A DNA stretch of 64,000 nt, taken from NCBI GenBank assembly GCA_947652605.1, contig CANTFG010000248.1:1-64000 (forward strand). Direction: 5' to 3'. The position numbers and the translations under genes are program-made. The notes below the pieces were generated by a model, which was not told the DNA's origin, searched no databases, and saw only the letters and a program-made list of their open reading frames with translations. The DNA comes from Elmis aenea (lineage: Eukaryota > Arthropoda > Insecta > Coleoptera > Elmidae). Positions 51,101 to 64,000 of the stretch are shown in pieces. Numbering within the stretch: the first letter of the stretch is position 1; each line of letters begins with the position of its first letter.

Positions 51101-52328
51101 TCGAGAAAAATTTTCAAAATTTTAAATTTTTTGAATAACTTTGTAAATTACATTTCAAAATAGTTGAGACAAACGGCATTATACTAAGAAAAATAAACTC
51201 TATAACATACTAAAATTTGAACAAAATCGTATGAGCCGTTTTCGAGAAAAATTTTCAAAATTTTTAATTTTTTGAATAACTTTGTAAATTAAATTTCAAA
51301 ATAGTTGAGACAAACGGCATTATACTAAGAAAAATAAACTCTATAACATACTAAAATTTGAACAAAATCGTATGAGCCGTTTTCGAGAAAAATTTTCAAA
51401 ATTTTTAATTTTTTGAATAACTTTGTAAATTAAATTTCAAAATAGTTGAGACAAGCGGCATTATACTAAGAAAAATAAACTCTATAACATACTAAAATTT
51501 GAACAAAATCGTATGAGCCGTTTTCAAAAAAATTTTCAAAATTTTTAATTTTTTGAATAACTTTGTAAATTAAATTTCAAAATAGTTGAGACAAACGGCA
51601 TTATACTAAGAAAAATAAACTCTATAACATACTAAAATTTGAACAAAATCGTATGAGCCGTTTTCGAGAAAAATTTTCAAAATTTTTAATTTTTTGAATA
51701 ACTTTGTAAATTAAATTTCAAAATAGTTGAGACAAACGGCATTATACTAAGAAAAATTAACTCTATAACATACTAAAATTTGAACAAAATCGTATGAGCC
51801 GTTTTCGAGAAAAATTTTCTAAATTTTTAATTTTTTGAATAACTTTGTAAATTAAATTTCAAAATAGTTGAGACAAACGGCATTATACTAAGAAAAATAA
51901 ACTCTATAACATACTAAAATTTGAACAAAATCGTATGAGCCGTTTTCGAGAAAAATTTTCAAAATTTTTAATTTTTTGAATAACTTTGTAAATTACATTT
52001 CAAAATAGTTGAGACAAACGGCATTATACTAAGAAAAATAAACTCTATAACATACTAAAATTTGAACAAAATCGTATGAGCCGTTTTCGAGAAAAATTTT
52101 CAAAATTTTAAATTTTTTGAATAACTTTGTAAATTACATTTCAAAATAGTTGAGACAAACGGCATTATTCTAAGAAAAATAAACTCTATAACATACTAAA
52201 ATTTGAACAAAATCGTATGAGCCGTTTTTGAGAAAAATTTTCAAAATTTTTAATTTTTTGAATAACTTTGTAAATTAAATTTCAAAATAGTTGAGACAAA
52301 CGGCATTATACTAAGAAAAATTAACTCT
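45111..52328 (+). repeat. Large higher-order repeats of 21 and 18 monomers
   Basis: TAGATGAG, a rare change of TAGTTGAG, occurs at 45111 and 48065, 2,954 bp apart (21 monomers). A two-base deletion giving TCTATACATACT occurs at 46841, 49795 and 52328; spacings are 2,954 and 2,533 bp (21 and 18 monomers). Variants such as GACAAGCGG follow in the same order. The region lacks B1-B2 pairs. It shares with the rest of the array the run GTAAATAAATTTC, GTTATCGAG, GAGCAAAA, TTACAAAATAG. Confidence 0.65.
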
Positions 52329-54166
52329 ATACATACTAAAATTTGAACAAAATCGTATGAGCCGTTTTCAAGAAAAATTTTCAAAATTTTTAATTTTTTG
52401 AATAACTTTGTAAATTAAATTTCAAAATAGTTGAGACAAGCGGCATTATACTAAGAAAAATAAACTCTATAACATACTAAAATTTGAACAAAATCGTATG
52501 AGCCGTTTTCGAGAAAAATTTTCAAAATTTTTAATTTTTTGAATAACTTTGTAAATTAAATTTCAAAATAGTTGAGACAAACGGCATTATACTAAGAAAA
52601 ATAAACTCTATAACATACTAAAATTTGAACAAAATCGTATGAGCCGTTTTCGTGAAAAATTTTCAAAATTTTTAATTTTTTTAATAACTTTGTAAATTAA
52701 ATTTCAAAATAGTTGAGACAAACGGCATTATTTTAAGAAAAATAAACTCTATAACATACTAAAATTTGAACAAAATCGTATGAGCCGTTTTCAAAAAAAT
52801 TTTCAAAATTTTTAATTTTTTGAATAACTTTGTAAATTAAATTACAAAATAGTTGAGACAAACGGCATTATACTAAGAAAAATAAACTCTATAACATACT
52901 AAAATTTGAACAAAATCGTATGAGCCGTTTTCAAAAAAATTTTCAAAATTTTTAATTTTTTGAATAACTTTGTAAATTAAATTACAAAATAGTTGAGACA
53001 AACGGCATTATACTAAGAAAAATAAACTCTATAACATACTAAAATTTGAACAAAATCGTATGAGCCGTTTTCAAAAAAATTTTCAAAATTTTAAATTTTT
53101 TGAATAACTTTGTAAATTAAATTTCAAAATAGTTGAGACAAACGGCATTATACTAAAAAAAATAAACTCTATAACATACTAAAATTTGAACAAAATCGTA
53201 TGAGCCGTTTTCGAGAAAAATTTTCAAAATTTTTAATTTTTTGAATAACTTTGTAAATTAAATTTCAAAATAGTTGAGACAAACGGCATTATACTAAGAA
53301 AAATAAACTCTATAACATACTAAAATTTGAACAAAATCGTATGAGCCGTTTTCGAGAAAAATTTTCTAAATTTTTAATTTTTTGAATAACTTTGTAAATT
53401 AAATTTCAAAATAGTTGAGACAAACGGCATTATACTAAGAAAAATAAACTCTATGACATACTAAAATTTGAACAAAATCGTATGAGCCGTTATCGAGAAA
53501 AATTTTCAAAATTTTTAATTTTTTGAATAACTTTGTAAATTACATTTCAAAATAGTTGAGACAAACGGCATTATACTAAGAAAAATAAACTCTATAACAT
53601 ACTAAAATTTGAACAAAATCGTATGAGCCGTTTTCGAGAAAAATTTTCAAAATTTTAAATTTTTTGAATAACTTTGTAAATTACATTTCAAAATAGTTGA
53701 GACAAACGGCATTATACTAAGAAAAATAAACTCTATAACATACTAAAATTTGAACAAAATCGTATGAGCCGTTTTCGAGAAAAATTTTCAAAATTTTTAA
53801 TTTTTTGAATAACTTTGTAAATTAAATTTCAAAATAGTTGAGACAAACGGCATTATACTAAGAAAAATAAACTCTATAACATACTAAAATTTGAACAAAA
53901 TCGTATGAGCCGTTTTCGAGAAAAATTTTCAAAATTTTTAATTTTTTGAATAACTTTGTAAATTAAATTTCAAAATAGTTGAGACAAGCGGCATTATACT
54001 AAGAAAAATAAACTCTATAACATACTAAAATTTGAACAAAATCGTATGAGCCGTTTTCGAGAAAAATTTTCAAAATTTTTAATTTTTTGAATAACTTTGT
54101 AAATTAAATTTCAAAATAGTTGAGACAAACGGCATTATACTAAGAAAAATAAACTCTATAACATAC

Positions 54167-57100
54167 TAATATTTGAACAAAATCGTATGAGCCGTTTTCG
54201 AGAAAAATTTTCAAAATTTTTAATTTTTTGAATAACTTTGTAAATTAAATTTCAAAATAGTTGAGACAAACGGCATTATACTAAGAAAAATAAACTCTAT
54301 AACATACTAAAATTTGAACAAAATCGTGAGCCGTTTTCGAGAAAAATTTTCAAAATTTTTAATTTTTTTAATAACTTTGTAAATTAAATTTCAAAATAGT
54401 TGAGACAAACGGCAATATACTAAGAAAAATAAACTCTATAACATACTAAAATTTAAACAAAATCGTATGAGCCGTTTTCGAGAAAAATTTTCAAAATTTT
54501 AAATTTTTTGAATAACTTTGTAAATTACATTTCAAAATAGTTGAGACAAACGGCATTATACTAAGAAAAATAAACTCTATAACATACTAAAATTTGAACA
54601 AAATCGTATGAGCCGTTTTCGAGAAAAATTTTCAAAATTTTTAATTTTTTGAATAACTTTGTAAATTAAATTTCAAAATAGTTGAGACAAACGGCATTAT
54701 ACTAAGAAAAATAAACTCTATAACATACTAAAATTTGAACAAAATCGTATGAGCCGTTTTCGAGAAAAATTTTCAAAATTTTTAATTTTTTGAATAACTT
54801 TGTAAATTAAATTTCAAAATAGTTGAGACAAGCGGCATTATACTAAGAAAAATAAACTCTATAACATACTAAAATTTGAACAAAATCGTATGAGCCGTTT
54901 TCGAGAAAAATTTTCAAAATTTTTAATTTTTTGAATAACTTTGTAAATTAAATTTCAAAATAGTTGAGACAAACGGCATTATACTAAGAAAAATAAACTC
55001 TATAACATACTAATATTTGAACAAAATCGTATGAGCCGTTTTCGAGAAAAATTTTCAAAATTTTTAATTTTTTGAATAACTTTGTAAATTAAATTTCAAA
55101 ATAGTTGAGACAAACGGCATTATACTAAGAAAAATAAACTCTATAACATACTAAAATTTGAACAAAATCGTGAGCCGTTTTCGAGAAAAATTTTCAAAAT
55201 TTTTAATTTTTTTAATAACTTTGTAAATTAAATTTCAAAATAGTTGAGACAAACGGCAATATACTAAGAAAAATAAACTCTATAACATACTAAAATTTAA
55301 ACAAAATCGTATGAGCCGTTTTCGAGAAAAATTTTCAAAATTTTTAATTTTTTGAATAACTTTGTAAATTAAATTTCAAAATAGTTGAGACAAACTGCAA
55401 TATACTAAGAAAAATAAACTCTATAACATACTAAAATTTGAACAAAATCGTATGAGCCGTTTTCAAAAAAATTTTCAAAATTTTGAATTTTTTGAATAAC
55501 TTTGTAAATTAAATTTTAAAATAGTTGACACAAACGGCATTATACTAAGAAAAATAAACTCTATAACATACTAAAATTTGAATAAAATCGTATAAGCCGT
55601 TTTCGAGAAAAATTTTCAAAATTTTTAATTTTTTTAATAAGTTTGTAAACTAAATTTCAAAATAGTTGAGACAAACGACATTATACTAAGAAAAATAAAC
55701 TCTATAACATACTAAAATTTGAACAAAATCGTATGAGCCGTTTTCGAGAAAAATTTTCAAAAGTTTAAATTTTTTGAATTACTTTGTAAATTAAATTTCA
55801 AAATAGTTGAGACAAACGGCATTATACTAAGAAAAATAAACTCTATAACATACTAAAATTTGAATAAAATCGTATGAGCCGTTTTCGAGAAAAATTTTCA
55901 AAATATTTAATTTTTAGAATAACTTTGTAAATTAAATTTCAAAATAGTTGAGACAAACGGCATTATACTAAGAAAAATAAACTCTATAACATACTAAAAT
56001 TTGAACAAAATCGTATGAGCCGTTTTCGAGAAAAATTTTCAAAATTTTTAATTTTTTGAATAACTTTGTAAATTAAATTTCAAAATAGTTGAGACAAACG
56101 GCATTATACTAAGAAAAATTAACTCTATAACATACTAAAATTTGAACAAAATCGTATGAGCCGTTATCGAGAAAAATTTTCAAAATTTTTAATTTTTTTA
56201 ATAACTTTGTAAATTAAATTTCAAAATAGTTGAGACAAACGGCATTATACTAAGAAAAATAAACTCTATGACATACTAAAATTTGAACAAAATCGTATGA
56301 GCCGTTATCGAGAAAAATTTTCAAAATTTTTAATTTTTTGAATAACTTTGTAAATTACATTTCAAAATAGTTGAGACAAACGGCATTATACTAAGAAAAA
56401 TAAACTCTATAACATACTAAAATTTGAACAAAATCGTATGAGCCGTTTTCGAGAAAAATTTTCAAAATTTTAAATTTTTTGAATAACTTTGTAAATTACA
56501 TTTCAAAATAGTTGAGACAAACGGCATTATACTAAGAAAAATAAACTCTATAACATACTAAAATTTGAACAAAATCGTATGAGCCGTTTTCGAGAAAAAT
56601 TTTCAAAATTTTTAATTTTTTGAATAACTTTGTAAATTAAATTTCAAAATAGTTGAGACAAACGGCATTATACTAAGAAAAATAAACTCTATAACATACT
56701 AAAATTTGAACAAAATCGTATGAGCCGTTTTCGAGAAAAATTTTCAAAATTTTTAATTTTTTGAATAACTTTGTAAATTAAATTTCAAAATAGTTGAGAC
56801 AAGCGGCATTATACTAAGAAAAATAAACTCTATAACATACTAAAATTTGAACAAAATCGTATGAGCCGTTTTCGAGAAAAATTTTCAAAATTTTTAATTT
56901 TTTGAATAACTTTGTAAATTAAATTTCAAAATAGTTGAGACAAACGGCATTATACTAAGAAAAATAAACTCTATAACATACTAATATTTGAACAAAATCG
57001 TATGAGCCGTTTTCGAGAAAAATTTTCAAAATTTTTAATTTTTTGAATAACTTTGTAAATTAAATTTCAAAATAGTTGAGACAAACGGCATTATACTAAG

Positions 57101-60100
57101 AAAAATAAACTCTATAACATACTAAAATTTGAACAAAATCGTGAGCCGTTTTCGAGAAAAATTTTCAAAATTTTTAATTTTTTTAATAACTTTGTAAATT
57201 AAATTTCAAAATAGTTGAGACAAACGGCAATATACTAAGAAAAATAAACTCTATAACATACTAAAATTTAAACAAAATCGTATGAGCCGTTTTCGAGAAA
57301 AATTTTCAAAATTTTTAATTTTTTGAATAACTTTGTAAATTAAATTTCAAAATAGTTGAGACAAACTGCAATATACTAAGAAAAATAAACTCTATAACAT
57401 ACTAAAATTTGAACAAAATCGTATGAGCCGTTTTCAAAAAAATTTTCAAAATTTTGAATTTTTTGAATAACTTTGTAAATTAAATTTTAAAATAGTTGAC
57501 ACAAACGGCATTATACTAAGAAAAATAAACTCTATAACATACTAAAATTTGAATAAAATCGTATAAGCCGTTTTCGAGAAAAATTTTCAAAATTTTTAAT
57601 TTTTTTAATAAGTTTGTAAACTAAATTTCAAAATAGTTGAGACAAACGACATTATACTAAGAAAAATAAACTCTATAACATACTAAAATTTGAACAAAAT
57701 CGTATGAGCCGTTTTCGAGAAAAATTTTCAAAAGTTTAAATTTTTTGAATTACTTTGTAAATTAAATTTCAAAATAGTTGAGACAAACGGCATTATACTA
57801 AGAAAAATAAACTCTATAACATACTAAAATTTGAACAAAATCGTATGAGCCGTTTTCGAGAAAAATTTTCAAAATTTTTAATTTTTTGAATAACTTTGTA
57901 AATTACATTTCAAAATAGTTGAGACAAACGGCATTATACTAAGAAAAATTAACTCTATACATACTAGAATTTGAACAAAATCGTATGAGCCGTTTTCGAG
58001 AAAAATTTTCAAAATTTTTAATTTTTAGAATAACTTTGTAAATTAAATTTCAAAATAGTTGAGACAAACGGCATTATACTAAGAAAAATTAACTCTATAC
58101 ATACTAGAATTTGAACAAAATCGTATGAGCCGTTTTCAAAAAAATTTTCAAAATTTTAAATTTTTTGAATAACTTTGTAAATTAAATTTCAAAATAGTTG
58201 AGACAAACGGCATTATACTAAAAAAAATAAACTCTATAACATACTAAAATTTGAACAAAATCGTATGAGCCGTTTTCGAGAAAAATTTTCAAAATTTTTA
58301 ATTTTTTGAATAACTTTGTAAATTAAATTTCAAAATAGTTGAGACAAACGGCATTATACTAAGAAAAATAAACTCTATAACATACTAAAATTTGAACAAA
58401 ATCGTATGAGCCGTTTTCGAGAAAAATTTTCTAAATTTTTAATTTTTTGAATAACTTTGTAAATTAAATTTCAAAATAGTTGAGACAAACGGCATTATAC
58501 TAAGAAAAATAAACTCTATGACATACTAAAATTTGAACAAAATCGTATGAGCCGTTATCGAGAAAAATTTTCAAAATTTTTAATTTTTTGAATAACTTTG
58601 TAAATTACATTTCAAAATAGTTGAGACAAACGGCATTATACTAAGAAAAATAAACTCTATAACATACTAAAATTTGAACAAAATCGTATGAGCCGTTTTC
58701 GAGAAAAATTTTCAAAATTTTAAATTTTTTGAATAACTTTGTAAATTACATTTCAAAATAGTTGAGACAAACGGCATTATACTAAGAAAAATAAACTCTA
58801 TAACATACTAAAATTTGAACAAAATCGTATGAGCCGTTTTCGAGAAAAATTTTCAAAATTTTTAATTTTTTGAATAACTTTGTAAATTAAATTTCAAAAT
58901 AGTTGAGACAAACGGCATTATACTAAGAAAAATAAACTCTATAACATACTAAAATTTGAACAAAATCGTATGAGCCGTTTTCGAGAAAAATTTTCAAAAT
59001 TTTTAATTTTTTGAATAACTTTGTAAATTAAATTTCAAAATAGTTGAGACAAGCGGCATTATACTAAGAAAAATAAACTCTATAACATACTAAAATTTGA
59101 ACAAAATCGTATGAGCCGTTTTCGAGAAAAATTTTCAAAATTTTTAATTTTTTGAATAACTTTGTAAATTAAATTTCAAAATAGTTGAGACAAACGGCAT
59201 TATACTAAGAAAAATAAACTCTATAACATACTAATATTTGAACAAAATCGTATGAGCCGTTTTCGAGAAAAATTTTCAAAATTTTTAATTTTTTGAATAA
59301 CTTTGTAAATTAAATTTCAAAATAGTTGAGACAAACGGCATTATACTAAGAAAAATAAACTCTATAACATACTAAAATTTGAACAAAATCGTGAGCCGTT
59401 TTCGAGAAAAATTTTCAAAATTTTTAATTTTTTTAATAACTTTGTAAATTAAATTTCAAAATAGTTGAGACAAACGGCAATATACTAAGAAAAATAAACT
59501 CTATAACATACTAAAATTTAAACAAAATCGTATGAGCCGTTTTCGAGAAAAATTTTCAAAATTTTTAATTTTTTGAATAACTTTGTAAATTAAATTTCAA
59601 AATAGTTGAGACAAACTGCAATATACTAAGAAAAATAAACTCTATAACATACTAAAATTTGAACAAAATCGTATGAGCCGTTTTCAAAAAAATTTTCAAA
59701 ATTTTGAATTTTTTGAATAACTTTGTAAATTAAATTTTAAAATAGTTGACACAAACGGCATTATACTAAGAAAAATAAACTCTATAACATACTAAAATTT
59801 GAATAAAATCGTATAAGCCGTTTTCGAGAAAAATTTTCAAAATTTTTAATTTTTTTAATAAGTTTGTAAACTAAATTTCAAAATAGTTGAGACAAACGAC
59901 ATTATACTAAGAAAAATAAACTCTATAACATACTAAAATTTGAACAAAATCGTATGAGCCGTTTTCGAGAAAAATTTTCAAAAGTTTAAATTTTTTGAAT
60001 TACTTTGTAAATTAAATTTCAAAATAGTTGAGACAAACGGCATTATACTAAGAAAAATAAACTCTATAACATACTAAAATTTGAACAAAATCGTATGAGC

Positions 60101-63100
60101 CGTTTTCGAGAAAAATTTTCAAAATTTTTAATTTTTTGAATAACTTTGTAAATTACATTTCAAAATAGTTGAGACAAACGGCATTATACTAAGAAAAATT
60201 AACTCTATACATACTAGAATTTGAACAAAATCGTATGAGCCGTTTTCGAGAAAAATTTTCAAAATTTTTAATTTTTAGAATAACTTTGTAAATTAAATTT
60301 CAAAATAGTTGAGACAAACGGCATTATACTAAGAAAAATTAACTCTATACATACTAGAATTTGAACAAAATCGTATGAGCCGTTTTCAAAAAAATTTTCA
60401 AAATTTTAAATTTTTTGAATAACTTTGTAAATTAAATTTCAAAATAGTTGAGACAAACGGCATTATACTAAAAAAAATAAACTCTATAACATACTAAAAT
60501 TTGAACAAAATCGTATGAGCCGTTTTCGAGAAAAATTTTCAAAATTTTTAATTTTTTGAATAACTTTGTAAATTAAATTTCAAAATAGTTGAGACAAACG
60601 GCATTATACTAAGAAAAATAAACTCTATAACATACTAAAATTTGAACAAAATCGTATGAGCCGTTTTCGAGAAAAATTTTCTAAATTTTTAATTTTTTGA
60701 ATAACTTTGTAAATTAAATTTCAAAATAGTTGAGACAAACGGCATTATACTAAGAAAAATAAACTCTATGACATACTAAAATTTGAACAAAATCGTATGA
60801 GCCGTTATCGAGAAAAATTTTCAAAATTTTTAATTTTTTGAATAACTTTGTAAATTACATTTCAAAATAGTTGAGACAAACGGCATTATACTAAGAAAAA
60901 TAAACTCTATAACATACTAAAATTTGAACAAAATCGTATGAGCCGTTTTCGAGAAAAATTTTCAAAATTTTAAATTTTTTGAATAACTTTGTAAATTACA
61001 TTTCAAAATAGTTGAGACAAACGGCATTATACTAAGAAAAATAAACTCTATAACATACTAAAATTTGAACAAAATCGTATGAGCCGTTTTCGAGAAAAAT
61101 TTTCAAAATTTTTAATTTTTTGAATAACTTTGTAAATTAAATTTCAAAATAGTTGAGACAAACGGCATTATACTAAGAAAAATAAACTCTATAACATACT
61201 AAAATTTGAACAAAATCGTATGAGCCGTTTTCGAGAAAAATTTTCAAAATTTTTAATTTTTTGAATAACTTTGTAAATTAAATTTCAAAATAGTTGAGAC
61301 AAGCGGCATTATACTAAGAAAAATAAACTCTATAACATACTAAAATTTGAACAAAATCGTATGAGCCGTTTTCGAGAAAAATTTTCAAAATTTTTAATTT
61401 TTTGAATAACTTTGTAAATTAAATTTCAAAATAGTTGAGACAAACGGCATTATACTAAGAAAAATAAACTCTATAACATACTAATATTTGAACAAAATCG
61501 TATGAGCCGTTTTCGAGAAAAAATTTCAAAATTTTGAATTTTTTGAATAACTTTGTAAATTAAATTTCAAAATAGTTGAGACAAACGGCATTATACTAAG
61601 AAAAATAAACTCTATAACATACTAAAATTTGAACAAAATCGTATGAGCCGTTTTCGAGAAAAATTTTCAAAATTTTTAATTTTTTGAATAACTTTGTAAA
61701 TTACATTTCAAAATAGTTGAGACAAACGGCATTATACTAAGAAAAATTAACTCTATACATACTAGAATTTGAACAAAATCGTATGAGCCGTTTTCGAGAA
61801 AAATTTTCAAAATTTTTAATTTTTAGAATAACTTTGTAAATTAAATTTCAAAATAGTTGAGACAAACGGCATTATACTAAGAAAAATAAACTCTATAACA
61901 TACTAAAATTTGAACAAAATCGTATGAGCCGTTTTCGAGAAAAATTTTCAAAATTTTTAATTTTTTGAATAACTTTGTAAATTACATTTCAAAATAGTTG
62001 AGACAAACGGCATTATACTAAGAAAAATTAACTCTATACATACTAGAATTTGAACAAAATCGTATGAGCCGTTTTCGAGAAAAATTTTCAAAATTTTTAA
62101 TTTTTTGAATAACTTTGTAAATTAAATTTCAAAATAGTTGAGACAAACGGCATTATACTAAGAAAAATAAACTCTATAACATACTAAAATTTGAACAAAA
62201 TCGTATGAGCCGTTTTCGAGAAAAATTTTCAAAATTTTTAATTTTTTGAATAACTTTGTAAATTAAATTTCAAAATAGTTGAGACAAACTGCAATATACT
62301 AAGAAAAATAAACTCTATAACATACTAAAATTTGAACAAAATCGTATGAGCCGTTTTCGAGAAAAATTTTCAAAATTTTTAATTTTTTGAATAACTTTGT
62401 AAATTACATTTCAAAATAGTTGAGACAAACGGCATTATACTAAGAAAAATTAACTCTATACATACTAGAATTTGAACAAAATCGTATGAGCCGTTTTCGA
62501 GAAAAATTTTCAAAATTTTTAATTTTTAGAATAACTTTGTAAATTAAATTTCAAAATAGTTGAGACAAACGGCATTATACTAAGAAAAATTAACTCTATA
62601 CATACTAGAATTTGAACAAAATCGTATGAGCCGTTTTCAAAAAAATTTTCAAAATTTTAAATTTTTTGAATAACTTTGTAAATTAAATTTCAAAATAGTT
62701 GAGACAAACGGCATTATACTAAAAAAAATAAACTCTATAACATACTAAAATTTGAACAAAATCGTATGAGCCGTTTTCGAGAAAAATTTTCAAAATTTTT
62801 AATTTTTTGAATAACTTTGTAAATTAAATTTCAAAATAGTTGAGACAAACGGCATTATACTAAGAAAAATAAACTCTATAACATACTAAAATTTGAACAA
62901 AATCGTATGAGCCGTTTTCGAGAAAAATTTTCTAAATTTTTAATTTTTTGAATAACTTTGTAAATTAAATTTCAAAATAGTTGAGACAAACGGCATTATA
63001 CTAAGAAAAATAAACTCTATGACATACTAAAATTTGAACAAAATCGTATGAGCCGTTATCGAGAAAAATTTTCAAAATTTTTAATTTTTTGAATAACTTT

Positions 63101-63733
63101 GTAAATTACATTTCAAAATAGTTGAGACAAACGGCATTATACTAAGAAAAATAAACTCTATAACATACTAAAATTTGAACAAAATCGTATGAGCCGTTTT
63201 CGAGAAAAATTTTCAAAATTTTAAATTTTTTGAATAACTTTGTAAATTACATTTCAAAATAGTTGAGACAAACGGCATTATACTAAGAAAAATAAACTCT
63301 ATAACATACTAAAATTTGAACAAAATCGTATGAGCCGTTTTCGAGAAAAATTTTCAAAATTTTTAATTTTTTGAATAACTTTGTAAATTAAATTTCAAAA
63401 TAGTTGAGACAAACGGCATTATACTAAGAAAAATAAACTCTATAACATACTAAAATTTGAACAAAATCGTATGAGCCGTTTTCGAGAAAAATTTTCAAAA
63501 TTTTTAATTTTTTGAATAACTTTGTAAATTAAATTTCAAAATAGTTGAGACAAGCGGCATTATACTAAGAAAAATAAACTCTATAACATACTAAAATTTG
63601 AACAAAATCGTATGAGCCGTTTTCGAGAAACATTTTCAAAATTTTTAATTTTTTGAATAACTTTGTAAATTAAATTTCAAAATAGTTGAGACAAACGGCA
63701 TTATACTAAGAAAAATAAACTCTATAACATACT
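54167..63733 (+). repeat. Higher-order repeats, including a 16-monomer 2,250-bp unit
   Basis: The rare variant ACTAATATTTG occurs with TAAT starting at 54167, 55011, 56982, 59232, 61482 and 63733. Spacings are 844, 1971, 2250, 2250 and 2251 bp, that is 6, 14, 16, 16 and 16 monomers. Between 56982 and 61482 the two 2,250-bp units agree at every marker I compared: GTGAGCCG at 57141 and 59391, AGTTTGTAAAC at 57611 and 59861, GACAAGCGG, CTATGACAT and two ATACTAGAATTT monomers. In the third interval the first half has been replaced by other monomers (three ATACTAGAATTT variants, then ACTGCAATATAC) while the second half is kept. Confidence 0.75.
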
Positions 63734-64000
63734 AATATTTGAACAAAATCGTATGAGCCGTTTTCGAGAAAAAATTTCAAAATTTTGAATTTTTTGAATA
63801 ACTTTGTAAATTAAATTTCAAAATAGTTGAGACAAACGGCATTATACTAAGAAAAATAAACTCTATAACATACTAAAATTTGAACAAAATCGTATGAGCC
63901 GTTTTCGAGAAAAATTTTCAAAATTTTTAATTTTTTGAATAACTTTGTAAATTACATTTCAAAATAGTTGAGACAAACGGCATTATACTAAGAAAAATTA

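Larger units (their letters stand above)
21982..64000 (+). repeat. Right satellite array, ~141-bp monomer
   Basis: This continues the left array in the same orientation and the same monomer phase after the retrotransposon. About 298 copies are estimated from length. The monomer and its common variants are those of the left array. From 21982 to about 27.1 kb only A-type monomers are present, with a three-base-shorter variant (AATAACTGTAAATT) at about 23496, 24619, 24899 and 26022. From 27141 diverged B1-B2 pairs appear, and after about 44 kb they disappear again. No inversion, gene or second mobile element was seen. The array runs off the end of the window in mid-monomer. Confidence 0.97.

Noticed and set aside
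1..64000. Hammerhead ribozyme in the satellite, as known in some insect satellites
   Set aside because: I did not find the conserved CTGATGA core or its complement in the monomer or its common variants.

Overview
The window is eukaryotic repeat DNA and contains one recognisable gene-bearing element. About 93% of it is a head-to-tail satellite array. The monomer is about 141 bp and AT-rich: I count 31 G+C in a 141-bp consensus, about 22%. The array runs 1-17645 and 21982-64000, all in one orientation, with roughly 420 copies estimated from length. The mobile element is of a type common in insects (Jockey clade), so an insect or other arthropod is likely, and a pericentromeric, centromeric or heterochromatic position is plausible. 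Neither species nor chromosome position can be proved from this sequence.

Layout. 1-17645: left satellite array, opening with two diverged monomers (B1, 150 bp; B2, 141 bp) and then ordinary A-type monomers in overlapping higher-order repeats of 10, 12 and 13 monomers. 17635-21992: one full-length, apparently intact non-LTR retrotransposon on the minus strand, bounded by an 11-bp target-site duplication. 21982-64000: right array resuming exactly where the monomer was interrupted. From 27141 to about 44 kb it is organised by recurring B1-B2 pairs every 13-21 monomers. From about 45 to 52 kb, marker variants recur at 2954 and 2533 bp. From about 56 kb there is a 16-monomer, 2250-bp unit.

The retrotransposon (17646-21981) reads, in its own sense: start and core promoter at 21981, a 188-nt 5' UTR with three very short uORFs, ORF1 (422 aa, Gag-like with three zinc knuckles), ORF2 (888 aa, apurinic-type endonuclease plus reverse transcriptase, no RNase H), a 186-nt 3' UTR ending in two small hairpins, and a 27-nt pure poly(A). 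ORF1 and ORF2 share one base in a TAATG stop-start, which suggests translation by termination-reinitiation. A perfect downstream promoter element sits exactly at +28 to +33 from the first base, consistent with an internal promoter that survives 5'-complete insertion. ORF1 protein should package the RNA. ORF2 protein should nick target DNA and copy the RNA onto it.

I found no bacterial genes, CRISPR array, tRNA, rRNA or host protein gene. The observations of most interest are the compact stop/restart chain of the element, its DPE, its insertion into a satellite, and the layered higher-order structure of the satellite, including a 7,202-bp-offset duplication and a module that recurs with and without the B1-B2 pair.
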